This document shows positions 10,978 to 21,895 of a stretch of DNA of 64,000 nucleotides, in pieces. Position 1 is the first letter of the stretch; every line of letters starts with the position of its first letter. The notes under the pieces are model-generated. The model ran no database searches. It was not told the DNA's origin and saw only the letters and a program-made list of their open reading frames with translations. The stretch is from Bos javanicus (lineage: Eukaryota; Chordata; Mammalia; Artiodactyla; Bovidae): the NCBI RefSeq assembly GCF_032452875.1, contig NC_083876.1, positions 8,432,001 to 8,496,000 on the forward strand, given 5' to 3'. The translations under genes and the position numbers were made by a program.

Positions 10978-11425
10978 GATACACCAAACTTCCTTCTTTG
11001 AAATAGACCCCCTTTCTGTGCTGTGGTGGCCCCAGAACCTACAAGTGTGTTAATAGGCTAATTCTCAATATGTATGTTAAAAGAACGAATAATATATAAG
11101 TCACTCAAAATGACTTATCTCCTGAGCATTCATACAGGATATGCACACTGCTGTCAATCAGATGCAAATATTACATAGAGCTATATGTGGGGCAGTCTAT
11201 GCACATGGCAACATTAGCAGGAAGTCTTCTGTGCAGAGACTTAGACCGCTGTTAGGGAAAGGGCACTTCTATAACAAGATAAGCTTCGCATTTGCTATTT
11301 GCTGAAATAAATGATATATATTTTTTTCTTTATAGGAGGAAACCATCACAGATAAATAAATGCAAGAAGGAAAGATAAGAATAACAATAGCAATCGTTAT
11401 TGAGTTTTTAAGCAAGTGTTTTGTG
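10978..11425. other. Single-copy sequence
   Basis: No repeat or gene recognised. Confidence 0.5.
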
Positions 11426-11595
11426 TATATTATCTAATCCAAATTATTTCTCACTACCATATAAAGTCTGTGTTCTTATTGGCTCCATTATACAGGTGAG
11501 GGTGCCAAGTATCAGGTAGTGAAGGTTTTCTGGGTCACAGAAAATGTGGACCCTGCTCTGGAGCCCAGACTTTTAACTACTGTGTTGCATATAAA
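11426..11595 (-). mobile_element. MIR SINE, antisense
   Basis: Reverse-complement MIR landmarks: TTATCTAATCCAAATTATTT, CTCCATTATACAGGTGAGG (the conserved core), then CTGGAGCCCAGACTTTTAAC and CTACTGTGTTGCAT at the 5' end of the SINE. Confidence 0.8.
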
Positions 11596-11660
11596 AGAAT
11601 GAAGTCACATATTTATTGTTAATAATGTTATTCATTAATATAATTATTATTATTAATGAT

Positions 11661-11883
11661 GATGCATGCTAAGTGGCTTCAGTTGTGTCCAACTCTGTGT
11701 GACCCTGTGGACTGTTGCCTGCCAGGCTCCTCTGTCCATGGATTTCTTCAGGCAAGAATAATGGAGTGGGTTGCCATGCCCTCCTCCAGGGGATCTTCCC
11801 AACATAGGGATCAAACCCACGTCTCTTAAGTCTCCTGCATTGGCAGGAGGGTTCTCTTACCACTAGTGCCTCCTGGGAAACCC
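11661..11883 (-). mobile_element. Bov-tA SINE, antisense
   Basis: Reads CTAAGTGGCTTCAGTTGTGT through CCAGGCTCCTCTGTCCATGG to CCTCCTGGGAAACCC, the complement of the tRNA-like head. A 9-bp repeat, ATTAATGAT, flanks it at 11652-11660 and 11884-11892. Confidence 0.93.
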
Positions 11884-11892
11884 ATTAATGAT

Positions 11893-12122
11893 TATAGCTT
11901 CTTGTATATTTTGAGTGCTTCCTATGTATTAGGCACTGCACTAAATGCTTTACATATTTTATTTAATCCATACGATTTTATGAGGTTGGTTCAGTCATGT
12001 TTCCCACTTCACAGAGGAACACACTGAGACTTAGGTTCTGCAATCCACACGCATTTCCCAGACAGTGAAGAAGCAGGCACAGGATGAGCCAGGCTAACTC
12101 AAGAGCCCGCTCACTTAATTAC
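11893..12122 (-). mobile_element. MIR SINE, antisense
   Basis: TTGAGTGCTTCCTATGTATT, AGGCACTGCACTAAATGCTT, TTATTTAATCCATACGA and CACTTCACAGAGGAACACAC give nearly a full-length reverse-complement MIR, including the 3' LINE-like end. This is one of the better MIR copies in the window. Confidence 0.88.
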
Positions 12123-12616
12123 TACGACAGAGACCAATCCCTCCCAGAAAGTGGCTTTACAGATCAAACTACATAGTGATAGAGAGAAAGGCACCATGTG
12201 AGCATTTAAACCCAACTGTGTTTTCCAACCCATCTAAAGCAATGTGAACTCTCTGAAACTTCCATCTGAATGGAGACTTTCCCCTGCAATTGAAAGAAGG
12301 TGATTTGCGGCTGTTAAATAGAGTTCTAGCTGATATGGAATTCACTGTTGCACAGAGACTGTTGTTGCTGAGGTCTGAAATCTAGATTAGAACAGTAACC
12401 ACAAGTCCCTTCAAGGAGCAGTATGGATGGCCTTGGACAGGTACCTGTCAACAGAAGACATAGGTGTTCTTCTCACAGCATGTATCCATGCAGTCATGTC
12501 AAAAGATATTGAAGTGAGGAGACCAAATGACACCATCCACACCGCATGAAAAGATGTTTTTCTTATGTTGTGTTCTGTGTCTATTATTGTTTCTAAATAA
12601 CTAAATTTTAAAAAGC
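12123..12616. other. Single-copy sequence
   Basis: Nothing recognised. Confidence 0.5.
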
Positions 12617-12708
12617 TTCTCTGTGCCTTAATTGCCTCATCATCAGGGAGATAATAGTAACTACCCCTCAGGGATGATGTAAGGATTTAAATGAGATAAT
12701 GAGATAGT
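12617..12708 (+). mobile_element. MIR SINE, left part (interrupted)
   Basis: TTCTCTGTGCCTTAATTGCC, then CATCAGGGAGATAATAGTAA and AAGGATTTAAATGAGATAAT, is the sense core of MIR. It breaks at a Bov-tA, and the 3' end of the same MIR resumes at 12946-12995 (GGTGCCTTTATAGGACCAGA, then GAACACCTAGTAAAT). Confidence 0.82.
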
Positions 12709-12907
12709 GGGCTTCCCAGATGTCACAGTGGAAAAGATCCACCTGTAATTCAGGAGACATGGGTTCAATCCATGGGTCTGGAAGATCCCTGGAGGAGGGC
12801 ATGGCAACCCACTCCAGTATTCTTGCCTGGAAAAAATCCCATGAACAGAAGAGCCTGGTTGGCTACAGTCCATGGGGTTGCAAAGAGTCAGACACAGCTG
12901 AACAAAC
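12709..12907 (+). mobile_element. Bov-tA SINE inserted in a MIR
   Basis: Starts GGGCTTCCCAGATGTCACAG and runs through ACATGGGTTCAATCCATGGG and CACTCCAGTATTCTTGCCTGG to GAGTCAGACACAGCTGAAC, in sense orientation. It is nested in the MIR at 12617-12995. Confidence 0.93.
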
Positions 12908-12945
12908 ACACATGCACACATGGAGGCACACAATGAATGAGGATT

Positions 12946-12995
12946 TTTTTAGGTGCCTTTATAGGACCAGACACAGAGTGAACACCTAGTAAATC
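12946..12995 (+). mobile_element. MIR SINE, right part
   Basis: Continuation of the MIR at 12617 after the Bov-tA: the 'gtgcctggcacatagtaag' end appears here as GGTGCCTTTATAGGACCAGA followed by GAACACCTAGTAAAT. Confidence 0.65.
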
Positions 12996-13480
12996 ATTTT
13001 TACAAATATGGACACTTACCATAATCCAGCCCAATAATTATAATAATTATACCACTGATTATCATATGCACTACAAAACCATGAGGTCCTGCCCATTGAG
13101 GAAAGGAAACCAGGAAGAAAATGATTCTGTGGAGGGGAGAGAACCACAGGCAGTGTAAAGAAGTTAGAGAGGAAAAGAATGCGATTCGGAAGAAAAGAAA
13201 CAATCTCAAGTTAAAAGCGACTGTGAGTTTTGGTATGCAGAGGGTAAGGATGCATCTTCTGAAAAATTATGAGGAAACAATATTTAATGAAACACCTTGG
13301 CACTAGCTGTAGCGTCTCATTACCACCCCTGGGAGGAAAAGCTAAATCAAGGTGGTTAAAACTCTCTTGAGGGCTGACTATGAAGCGTGCCATCTTCCTG
13401 GAGTATTGTCTTGGAGGAAGCAAAGTGATCCCTGTTCACCTCAAATGGCTGTGTATGGACTGATGTCTCGACACCTCCCA
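12996..13480. other. Single-copy sequence
   Basis: No repeat recognised. The 60-70-codon frames on both strands at 13121-13423 show no known motif. Confidence 0.45.
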
Positions 13481-13680
13481 GGTCACTCAGTCATGTCCGA
13501 CTCTTTGCGACCCCATGGACTGTAGCCTACCACGCTCCTCTGTCCATGGGATTTTCCAGGCAAGAGTACTGGAGTGGGTTGCCATTTCCTTCTCCAGAGG
13601 ATCTTCCCAACCCAGGGATTGAACCTGGGTCTTCCACATTGTAGGCAGACGCTTTACCGTCTGAGCTACCAGGGAAGTCC
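13481..13680 (-). mobile_element. Bov-tA SINE, antisense
   Basis: GGTCACTCAGTCATGTCCGA through GGATTTTCCAGGCAAGAGTA to CTGAGCTACCAGGGAAGTCC, a well-preserved complement of the whole SINE. The tRNA-like box-B region is at 13612-13632. Confidence 0.95.
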
Positions 13681-14207
13681 AACATTGATGAAAGGAGGAG
13701 CTAATTGCAGTGGTTTTAAACCATCCCCTTGATGCCCAACAACTGTTATAGATGGTAGTCTCCTTCACAGTATTGAGAAGATTCATCTGGATAATTGCAG
13801 ACTCAAAGTTCAGGGGAAAGCTTATCTGGCAGAGAGCAGAAGACGGCAGTGAGGAGGCACCCAGTGACCATCCCTGAGGAGCCTCACTGCCCACAAGGTT
13901 GGCTGTCTTACTTTCCTTGAAAAGTACCATGATTTCATGGGGACTGTTGATGGGGGAGGCTTTGCATTTGTGGAGTCAGTAGATAAATATACTGTGTGCT
14001 AAATTTTTCTGTGAATTTAAGACTACTCTAAAAAATAAAGTTTACTTTTTAAAGGGTATGTGGAAATTATAGCAAAGGTATTCAGATGTTATACAAAATT
14101 TATTGGAGGATACACAGAGATTTTTTGAAAAATCAAATGGCCAGAAGTTTCCATAAAATTTGAGGTGGAGAACAAAACATGAGTTAAAATCTTCATCTTG
14201 TGCCTCT
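13681..14207. other. Single-copy sequence
   Basis: Nothing recognised. Confidence 0.45.
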
Positions 14208-14220
14208 TCTACCCACCATG

Positions 14221-14442
14221 TGTGTGTGCTAAGTCACTTCAGTTGTGTCCAACTCTTTGGGATGTTATAGACTGTAGCCCGCCAGGCTCCTCTGTCCATG
14301 GGGTTCTCCAGGCAAGAATACTGGAGTGGGTTGTCATGCCCTCCTCCAGGGGATCTTCCCAACCCAGGGATCAAACCTGTGTGTCTTACATCTCTGCATT
14401 GGCAGGCAAGTTCTTTTTTTTTTTTTACCACTAGCACCATCT
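14221..14442 (-). mobile_element. Bov-tA SINE, antisense (first of a tandem pair)
   Basis: From GTGCTAAGTCACTTCAGTTG to the complement of the tRNA head. A T-run at 14412-14426 has grown inside the head (CAAGTTC then a long T stretch, then ACCACTAGCA). It is flanked by CTACCCACCATGTG-like repeats that also flank its neighbour. Confidence 0.93.
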
Positions 14443-14457
14443 CCTATCCACCATGTG

Positions 14458-14681
14458 CATTTGTGCTAAATCACTTCAGTCATATCTGACTCTGCAACCC
14501 TATGGACCAACTGTAGCCTGCCAGGCTCCTCTGTCCATGGGATTCTCTAGGCAAAAATACTGGAGTGGGTTGCCATACCTTTCTCCAGAGGATCTTCCTG
14601 AGCCAGGGATAGAACCAGTATCTCTTAGTCTCCTGCATTGGCAGGTAGGTTCTTTACCACTATCATCACCTGGGAAGCCCC
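14458..14681 (-). mobile_element. Bov-tA SINE, antisense (second of a tandem pair)
   Basis: TTTGTGCTAAATCACTTCAG through CCAGGCTCCTCTGTCCATGG to CATCACCTGGGAAGCCC. Same orientation as the preceding SINE, from which it is separated only by CCTATCCACCATGTG. Confidence 0.93.
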
Positions 14682-14949
14682 CCTACCCACTGTAGAGTAA
14701 AAAAAAATTTTTTTTATATTATATTAATCCACGTGTTTCTACAGAACCTTATGCCTTTCAGACTTTGCAAGGGTTCTTTTGAAGACTGTTTTTACATGCC
14801 TTCCCACCCACCTTGGTGACTCTACGCAATGAGGCTTCAATTTCTCAAAACAATATGGACAAAGGATTGTAAGTTATACGACAATAGTCTCAGCTGTCAG
14901 AGTCTCTCCTACTACTTACATGGTTTTCTATGTAGGGTGGTTGGGCGTG

Positions 14950-15070
14950 TGCATGCTTAGTTGCTCAGTTGTGTCCAACTCTTCATGACAACCTGGACTG
15001 TAGCCCACCATCTACTCTGTCCATGGTATTTTCCAGACTGGAGTGGAAAATTTCCTCTTCCAGGGAAGCA
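14950..15070 (-). mobile_element. Bov-tA SINE fragment, antisense
   Basis: GCATGCTTAGTTGCTCAGTT, GGACTGTAGCCCACCATCTA, CCATGGTATTTTCCAGACTG. The middle (CAAGAATA) is deleted and the tRNA-like head is missing. Confidence 0.85.
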
Positions 15071-15130
15071 ACTGGAGTCACAAATAAGGTTTTTCATGTC
15101 TTCTTCCAGCTGATGGTCATGGTGGTAAAT

Positions 15131-15556
15131 GAGGTGGTTAATTTTATATCAGCTTGTCTGGACCATGGTGTTTTAATATTTGATCAAACATTATACTGGA
15201 TGTTTCTGTGAGGGTGTATTTTAGGTAAGATTAACATTTAAGTTGGTGGATTAATTTTGACTAAAACAGATGGCTTTCCATAATGTGAGTGAAATTTATC
15301 CAATCAGTTAAGGCCTGAATACAACAAAAACTGGCCTCCCCTGAGCAAAGAATTCTGCAAGCAAATGGCCTTTGGACTTGGACTGCAACAATGACGCTTC
15401 CTTAGATCTTTAACCTGCCAGCCTACCTTGGAGGTTTTGGACTTGTCAGGCTTTCTAATCCTGTGAGCCAATTTCTTAAAAAAAAAAAAAAGCTCTTTAT
15501 ATTAATATATTTGCATCCTATTTATTCTGTTCCTCTGGAGAAAGCCCCGACACAGT
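15131..15556 (+). mobile_element. MLT2-like ERVL LTR (ancient endogenous retrovirus, solo)
   Basis: GGTGGTTAATTTTATATCAG, TTTGATCAAACATTATACTG, TAAGATTAACATTTAAGTTG, CCAATCAGTTAAGGCC, CTTGTCAGGCTTTCTAATCC and the end TCTGTTCCTCTGGAGAAAGC appear in the order I know for MLT2-type LTRs. An A-run sits at 15478-15491, where the family has a poly(A) signal. No internal retroviral sequence flanks it. The family name is from memory. Confidence 0.7.
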
Positions 15557-15651
15557 AAAAAAACAAATTATATTATATGAAGTAAAAATATAATACATCT
15601 GACCCCCAAACACTTCATACCCTTCTGATGTCTATGCCAGAAGATTTGTCT

Positions 15652-15746
15652 GTGGAATTCCATCACCTCCACTAGCTTTGTTCATAGTGATGCTTTCTAA
15701 GGCCCACTTGACTTCACATTCCAGGGTGTCTGGCTCTAGGTCAGTG
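15652..15746 (-). mobile_element. BovB, inverted 5' piece
   Basis: Plus-strand text TGGAATTCCATCACCTCCAC through CTGGCTCTAGGTCAGTGATG is the reverse complement of the BovB reverse transcriptase N-terminal region (compare 47565-47655, sense). It is fused head-on to a sense BovB 3' end at 15747. The joint shares TGAT between both sides. Confidence 0.9.
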
Positions 15747-16123
15747 ATGCTTTCGAACTGTGGTGTTGGAGAAGATTCTTGAGAGTCCTTTGGACTGCAA
15801 AGAGATCCAACCAGTCCATTCTGAAGGAGATCAGCCCTGGGATTTCTTTGGAAGGAATGATGCTAAAGCTGAAACTCCAGTACTTGGCCACCTCATGCAA
15901 AGAGTTGACTCATTGGAAAAGACTCTGATGCTGGGAGGGATTGGGGGCAGGCAGAGAAGGGGACGACAGAGGATGAGATGGCTAGATGGCATCACTGAGT
16001 CGATGGACGTGAGTCTGAGTGAACTCCAGGAGTTGGTGATGGACAGGGAGGCCTGGCGTGCTGCGATTCATGGGGTCGCAAAGAGTCGGACACGACTGAG
16101 CGACTGAACTGAACTGAACTGAA
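15747..16123 (+). mobile_element. BovB 3' end, sense (attached to the inverted piece)
   Basis: TGCTTTCGAACTGTGGTGTT through GGACGACAGAGGATGAGATG to GACTGAACTGAACTGAACTG. It is well preserved (near consensus) and therefore fairly young. Together with 15652-15746 it forms one insertion with a 5' inversion. Confidence 0.93.
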
Positions 16124-16308
16124 GTGAACTACATATAAAATAGATAAATAACAAAGACTTACTGTATAGCACAGATAACTATATTTAATATCTTATAATA
16201 AGCTATAATGAAAAAGCATCCAAAAATTATATATATTCATTATATAATATATATAACTAAATTACAATTCTGTACACCTAAAACTAGTACAATATTGTAA
16301 ATCAACTA
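16124..16308 (+). mobile_element. Old L1 3' UTR end
   Basis: TACTGTATAGCACAGATAAC, TATTTAATATCTTATAATAA and CTGTACACCTAAAACTAGTA followed by CAATATTGTAAATCAAC: the terminal stretch of an L1M-type 3' UTR. Confidence 0.8.
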
Positions 16309-16314
16309 CTGTTG

Positions 16315-16492
16315 TTGATGTGCAGTTGCTAAGTCGTGTCTGACTCTTTGCAACCCCATGGACTTCAGGCTTCCTTGTCCTTCACTATCTCCTGGAGTTT
16401 GCTCAAACTCATGTCCATTGAGTCAGTGATGCCATCCAACCATCTCATCCTCTGTCTCCCTCTTCTCTTCCGGCCCTCAATCTTTCCCAGAA
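16315..16492 (-). mobile_element. BovB 3' end, antisense, short
   Basis: Complement of the last ~175 bp of BovB: GTGCAGTTGCTAAGTCGTGT, CACTATCTCCTGGAGTTTGC, CATCTCATCCTCTGTCTCCC. 5'-truncated. Confidence 0.9.
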
Positions 16493-16850
16493 GGAGAAGT
16501 TCCTCATCCTGTGGCAAATCATGAAATGTTCATTGTCATGTGAGTCTAGATTTTAGATAAGTATCACAGTTATGAGGTTGACATAGTGACTATGGGACTT
16601 TACTGGTCCCAAGAGGCTTAGAAACAATTGCATTGAGTAAACATGAAAATGGCCTGAACAGAGGAAAGCACGTGATCCTCAAGGAAGCCTAAAAGGATAC
16701 TACCCACATTCAGCTCTTGTATACAAGCTGAGAGACACACTCAAGAGATTACGACTTTGGCAACATGGAGGAAGAGGTGCTGCCAAACTCATAGCTAAAC
16801 CATTGGATTAATGTTGCTTTATCTTAATTAAATGTTGTGTTTTTTTATGT
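16493..16850. other. Single-copy sequence
   Basis: Nothing recognised. Confidence 0.45.
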
Positions 16851-16854
16851 ATTT

Positions 16855-17034
16855 TTTAAATTTTATTTTATTTTTAAACTTTACATAATTGTATTAGTTT
16901 TGCCAAACAACAAAATGAATCCATCACAGGTATACATGTGCTCCCCATCCTGAACCCTCCTCCCTCCCCCCTCCCCATACCATCCCTCTGGGTCGTCCCA
17001 GTGCACCAGCCCCAAGCATCCAGCATCGTGCAAT
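16855..17034 (-). mobile_element. L1 3' UTR end, antisense, very short
   Basis: Plus strand TTATTTTTAAACTTTACATA, GTATTAGTTTTGCC, CATCACAGGTATACATGTGC and a C-rich tract at 16955-16980. Only about 180 bp of the L1 3' end was copied. Confidence 0.93.
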
Positions 17035-19274
17035 TTGACTTATTATTATAACCCTGCACTAAGTGTTGCTGCCCTGTCTGTCCAGTATTTCCAGTAGTAG
17101 TAGAAAAGGAAACATGCCAGCCCGGCAATATTCCATGAAATTAATTACAAGGGGAAATTTGCTAAATTGTGTTCTAAATGTGAATGATTTTCCTATACTT
17201 GCTGGTTGGATTTTATGGTTAGTTTTTAAGTTGGTTGGAGCAATTGTAATACCTTTTTAAGAAAACAAATTCCTGAATGAAGCCTCTAAACAGAATCTAC
17301 TGATTTAATAAAAATATATTAATGAACAATTGATCTTGTTCATGACCACTAATAAGTGATCACTTTGTCAGTCTTGACAATGGGATGTCCCAGTTACAAC
17401 CAAAAATGTATGGTTAATATTTCCTTTGTTCCATATTACTAATTCTGGATTTTGCAACATATCAGTTACATATCTGGCTAATAATCTTGCTGAGGGATTA
17501 TTGTCCATATATCATAGAACCTGAAAACAATTACCCCTTCATCTTGAAATATAATGATATGAATTTTTAAATGCTCTAAAAGACCTTATCTTTCAAGTGT
17601 TTGTGTAAATGGTTAAACTTCCTCATGCACAATGATTTTCACTTTACTGTGAACATAACCGTACATGTACTCTTAATGAGCAATTCATTTACATCGGTAG
17701 ATGTAATCACCTGTTTCATCACCCAAAACAAATGTCAAATTCCTGGAGTAGGTTTCTCCCCCAAGGCTAAAGATGTTTCTCATATATCATGTAATAAACT
17801 GAGAATGCCTGTGAGTACTTAGCAGTAACTCTACTCAGGGAAATCAAACCTGGAGGGCTAGGACAGTGGTGATTAAAGCAGAGTAGGACCTGTATCATTA
17901 TGTAAGTGCCGTAGTTAGATCTAGACTTCATTGTCTTTTTATTTGTTTGTCTGTCTCCTTGGTTATTAGCACTCAGAGACTTAGCTGTACAGGAGCTTCT
18001 CAAGGGAAGAGGAATGAGAATCTTGAGTTTTCTATGCATCCCTGGTAATGACTCATCGTTTGACTTTGAACTAAGGTTCACACTAATACAGTCTTCTACT
18101 CTGTCAAGATTACCACACTATAGGAAAAATTATTTTTATTTACTTCTCTAGAGGGCTACAATTTTTAATTAATGCTTCTGAAGAGCATTTAACCTCCTTG
18201 AACATGTGCTAGCTTCTGCATAATGATCTCTATTTTTGGCTTGGTCATATTTTTAAAATTGCGTTTAAAATTGCTTTCCTGGCAGATAATACAATGATAT
18301 TAGGTAAGTTACAATTAAAAGAAGACACTCATTTTTAATGTTAAACTACATTACGCTGCACATAAGTTAAGGATGTACTGTGACCTTCAGCAAAAATGAA
18401 ACAGAAACCTAAGAACGCCAACCATTTGACAAGGAACTATGACTATCTCCTTGGCATTTCTGCAAAGCATGGATCTCTGTGACCTGAATTTTATTATTAC
18501 CAAACCAATAACAAACAACTGGATTCCAAAATAGTTTTAAATGCAAATAACTACCACTGTTAAATAAAATCTGTCATGACTTTTACTCTATAAGTCAAGT
18601 ATTAGTGCTTCTCCATAAGGATTTGAGAACAGAAATAACTTTCTTATCCCCCAATGCATGATATGGGCATTGTTTATGAAGATAATGCCTCCATTTAAAC
18701 CCATCCTTTTAAATGGTTGCTTTCTCTGTTATTATGCCTTCTCTATCTTTTTTCATCACAAGGGCTCTATCTGTCTCAAATAATTTTCTCTTTTATCTCT
18801 AGACCTCACTTTTATCTTCTTCACATTTTGTTTTCTTAAGTAGTTTTTCCCTTATCACTTCTTACATATTATGGGAAACAACTACAAACATATTAAAAAT
18901 GAGACATACTTTCAGTTTTAATTCTAATAGTTATATAAATAATAAAAAAATTAATAGAAAAATACTTTTCAATTGCCTATTTCAACTAGATTATACCTGC
19001 AATATACTAGTCCCACTCTGTTAGTTAAGTATGCGAATGGTTTTCTTTATAGTTTTTTCAGGTTATGTTCAATTATGAAATATATACTAAATATATAGAA
19101 AATACAGATACAAAATAAGGGAGAAATATCATGCACTTGCTTCCCCAGACTAGAAAATATTAATATTCTACCATAACCTACAAATCCAATAATATTGCTC
19201 CCTTCTGAGAAGTAGCCACAATTGTAAAGTTGTTATGTAGCCTTCTCACATACCTATGTATGTAGCTTTCCCAT
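17035..19274. other. 2.2 kb single-copy AT-rich sequence
   Basis: The longest stretch in which I recognise no repeat. No open frame exceeds about 104 codons (17767-18081, minus), and none shows a known motif or splice-flanked exon pattern. It may be the best place for unique probes or conserved non-coding elements, but I see no specific signal. Confidence 0.5.
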
Positions 19275-19761
19275 TGTAGGGGGAGAGCAAATTAGTCAAA
19301 ATGGCGTGTTCAGGCCCTCTTACTCCATGTTTTGTAAATAATGACTACGTAACAGCTGAAATCACTTATAGCACTGTGCGTGCACATCAGGAGGTTCTTG
19401 CTTGGTCACGAGGTACTTGCTCGGTCACGAGCTGCTTTGTGTGGTATGCCTGTAAGAGCTTCATCAAAGGGCCCTGGCTGCTACAGCATTAGGGCCACAT
19501 TAGAGTGGTATCATGGTTATGTTATATGAGGCTATGTCATGGCTATTTTACTGCTACATTATGGTTATGTTGTGGCTACTGCTATGGCTGCTGCATCAGC
19601 CAGGAGAGAGGCTGTGTTTTGGCTGCCATGCCGGCCAGAAGAGAATAAACAAGCCTGCAGTTCCCATGGCTCCTCAAATCTCCTTCCAGCCTCCTAGCTC
19701 GTGTCTTGCCTACCCTGGGTTCAGTGAACAGTATGGACAGTGTGAACAACTGTGGGACAAT
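19275..19761 (+). mobile_element. Endogenous retrovirus LTR (solo), sense
   Basis: Starts TGTAGGGGGAGAGCAAATTA and contains TTTTGTAAATAATGACTACG and AACAGCTGAAATCACTTATA. It has an AATAAA at 19644-19649 and ends with CCCTGGGTTCAGTGAACAGT and a short spacer before a primer-binding-site-like stretch. Its family is shown by a second copy at 37473-38105 (minus), which shares these landmarks in the same order. There are direct repeats of GGTTATG/GGCTA in the middle. No gag, pol or env coding sequence follows, so it is a solo LTR or an LTR remnant. The retroviral class is not assigned. Confidence 0.75.
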
Positions 19762-19779
19762 TGGTGTCACAAACAGGAT
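19762..19779 (+). other. Primer-binding-site-like sequence after the LTR
   Basis: TGGTGTCACAAACAGGAT begins with TGG, as retroviral primer-binding sites complementary to a tRNA CCA end do, and lies right after the LTR. The minus-strand copy has TGGCATCATGAGCAGAT at the same place (37456-37472). The matching tRNA is not determined. Confidence 0.45.
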
Positions 19780-19834
19780 GGCTAGCAATACACACATGCA
19801 TGCATTTCCATAAACAAAACAGAGAAGAGGTATA

Positions 19835-20015
19835 CAAAATATATCTGTGTATCAAATCCAGCCATGGCCTGTTACGTATGCCCATGAGTTAGAATAGTTT
19901 TTATATTTTTAAAGGGTTGAAAACGATTAGCATACATGCAACAAAGACTATATATATTCACTAAAATATTTACTGTTTGGCCCTTTACAGAAAAGTTTAT
20001 TGATCTCTGATATAG
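19835..20015 (-). mobile_element. hAT-Charlie (MER1/MER3-like) DNA transposon fragment
   Basis: CAGCCATGGCCTGTTACGTA, TTTTTATATTTTTAAAGGGTTG, AAAATATTTACTGTTTGGCC and CTTTACAGAAAAGTTTATTG, ending near CTGATATAG. This is the complement of the terminal inverted-repeat half that reads CTGTAAAGGGCCA in MER1-type elements. A sense-like relative lies at 62844-62965. Confidence 0.7.
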
Positions 20016-20387
20016 AGGACTAATTTGCATCTTTAAAATATATATATACATGATGTCATATTAAAGATGGCCTCTGTGACTTCTGTTTTTTAAACTCACA
20101 TTGTTTTTAAAAATTATCAATATGGATATCTGTAGACATTTTATACTTTCAAATTATTGCATAAATACTGAAAAAGCCACAATTTATTGTGTAATGCCCC
20201 TGTGTACATTTTTTTCTGCCCAATTTTTCATCATCAAAGATACATCTGGAACTATATACCATCATACACATCTTCTTGTATATATGTGGGAGGTTTTCTG
20301 CATTGTGTGTTCCTGAAAGTGGAATTACAGGTGATGAGAACTGCACATCTTCAGCTTTGCTTAACTGACAATTACTATTCAAAGTTA
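20016..20387. other. Mostly unassigned; weak resemblance to an antisense old L1
   Basis: The segment CCTGAAAGTGGAATTACAGG near 20312 resembles antisense L1M text ('agtggaattgctggg'). Otherwise nothing is recognised. Confidence 0.35.
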
Positions 20388-20520
20388 CTTCATTGAAAGG
20401 AACAATTCCATTTACCATTGCATCAAAAAGGATAAAATACCTAGGCAGAAACCTACCTAGGAAAGTATTATACCCATGGTCAGAAAACTATCAGATGCTG
20501 ATGAAAGAAACTGAAGACAA
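20388..20520 (+). mobile_element. Old L1 ORF2 fragment, part 1
   Basis: AACAATTCCATTTACCATTG and ATAAAATACCTAGGCAGAAA encode the diverged TIPFTIAS..IKYLG region of ORF2. It is interrupted by a CHR-type SINE and continues at 20647. Confidence 0.85.
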
Positions 20521-20646
20521 TTTCCTGACAGTCCAGCAATTAAGACTCCACAATTCCTCTGCCAGGGGCATAGGTTCAGTGTCTGGTTGGGGAACTCATA
20601 TCCTGCCAGCCATACGGTGGACCAAAAACAAAACAAAAACAAAAAA
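20521..20646 (+). mobile_element. CHR-type tRNA-derived SINE, short
   Basis: TTTCCTGACAGTCCAGCAAT, ATAGGTTCAGTGTCTGG, GGGGAACTCATATCCTGCC and a CCAAAAACAAAACAAAAAC tail form the short CHR-type form. Flanks ACTGAAGAC / ATTGAAGAT form a decayed target-site duplication inside the L1. Confidence 0.75.
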
Positions 20647-21895
20647 AATTGAAGATGACACAAACAGATGGTAAGGTGCACTGTTTTAGGGTTCAAAGAG
20701 TCAATATTGTTGAAATGACTGTACTGTACAAGGGATCTACAATTTCAATGCAAATCACCAATGGCATTTTCCACAGAACTAGAATACAAAATTTTTAAAT
20801 GTTTATGGAAACACAAAAGAACCTGAACCACCAAAACAATCTTGAGAAAGAAGAATCAAGTTAGAGGAATCATGTTATCTGACTTCAGACGATACTACAA
20901 AGCTACAGTGATCAAAATGGATGGTACTGGCACAAAAACAGACATATAGATCATTGAACAGGATAGAAAGTTCAGAAATAAACCCACACCTGTGACCAAC
21001 TAGTCTAAAACAAAGGAGGAAAGAACAGACAGTATCTCCAATAAATGGTGCTGGGAAACCATGGCAATACATGTTAAAGAATGAGAGTTAAGAATGAAAT
21101 TAGAACATTCTCTAACACCATATGTAAAAATAAACAATATGCCTTAAAGACCTGAATACTATAAAATTCCTAGAGAAAAACATTGCCAGAATACTCTTTG
21201 ACACTGCACCAATATTTTTTTTTTGATCCATCTCCTAAAACAAAGGAAACAAAAGCAAACGTAAACAAATGGCACCTAATTAAATGTAAAAGCTTTTTCA
21301 CACCAAAAGAAACCATTGACAAATGAAAATACAGTCTGTTGAAAGGGAGAAGATATTAGCAAATGGTATGATTGATAAACAGTTAACATCAAACATACAT
21401 AAACAAACAACTCAGCAACAAGCAAACAAACAACCTGGGTATTTGAAAATGGGCAGAAAAACTGAGTAGATATTTTTCCAACAAGCATATGCAGATGGCC
21501 AATAGGCACATTAAAAGATGTTCAATATCACTAATCATCAGATAAATGAAAATCAAAACCACAGTGAGACACCACCTCACATCTGTCAGAATGACTATCA
21601 TCAAAAAGAAGACAAACAACAAATACTGACAAGGATGTGGAGAACAAGGAACCCTCCAACACTGTTGGTAGGAATGCAAATTGGTTCAGCCACTGTGGAA
21701 AAAAATGTGGAGGCTTCTCAAAAAACTAAAAATAGAACTGCCATATGACCCAGTAATCCCACTAGGGTATTTATCTGAAAAAAACAAGAACACCTATTCA
21801 AAAAGATACATGTACCTCAGTGTTTATAGCAGCAATATTTAGAATTGTAAACATATGGAAGCAACCTAGATTGCTTCATCAACAGATGAATGGAT
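20647..21895 (+). mobile_element. Old L1 ORF2 fragment, part 2
   Basis: Runs from GAAGATGACACAAACAGATGG through TTCCACAGAACTAGAATACA, CTGACTTCAGACGATACTAC and AATGGTGCTGGGAAACC to GATGAATGGATAAAAAAGAT. At the last point a normal L1 has a short TA stretch and then CAATGGAATATTACTCAGCC. Here a TA-rich tract of several kilobases begins instead, and the L1 tail resumes at 28736. Confidence 0.9.

Noticed and set aside
17767..18081. 104-codon minus-strand frame in the 2.2 kb unique region
   Set aside because: No motif or supporting signal; length is within chance expectation for a window of this size.
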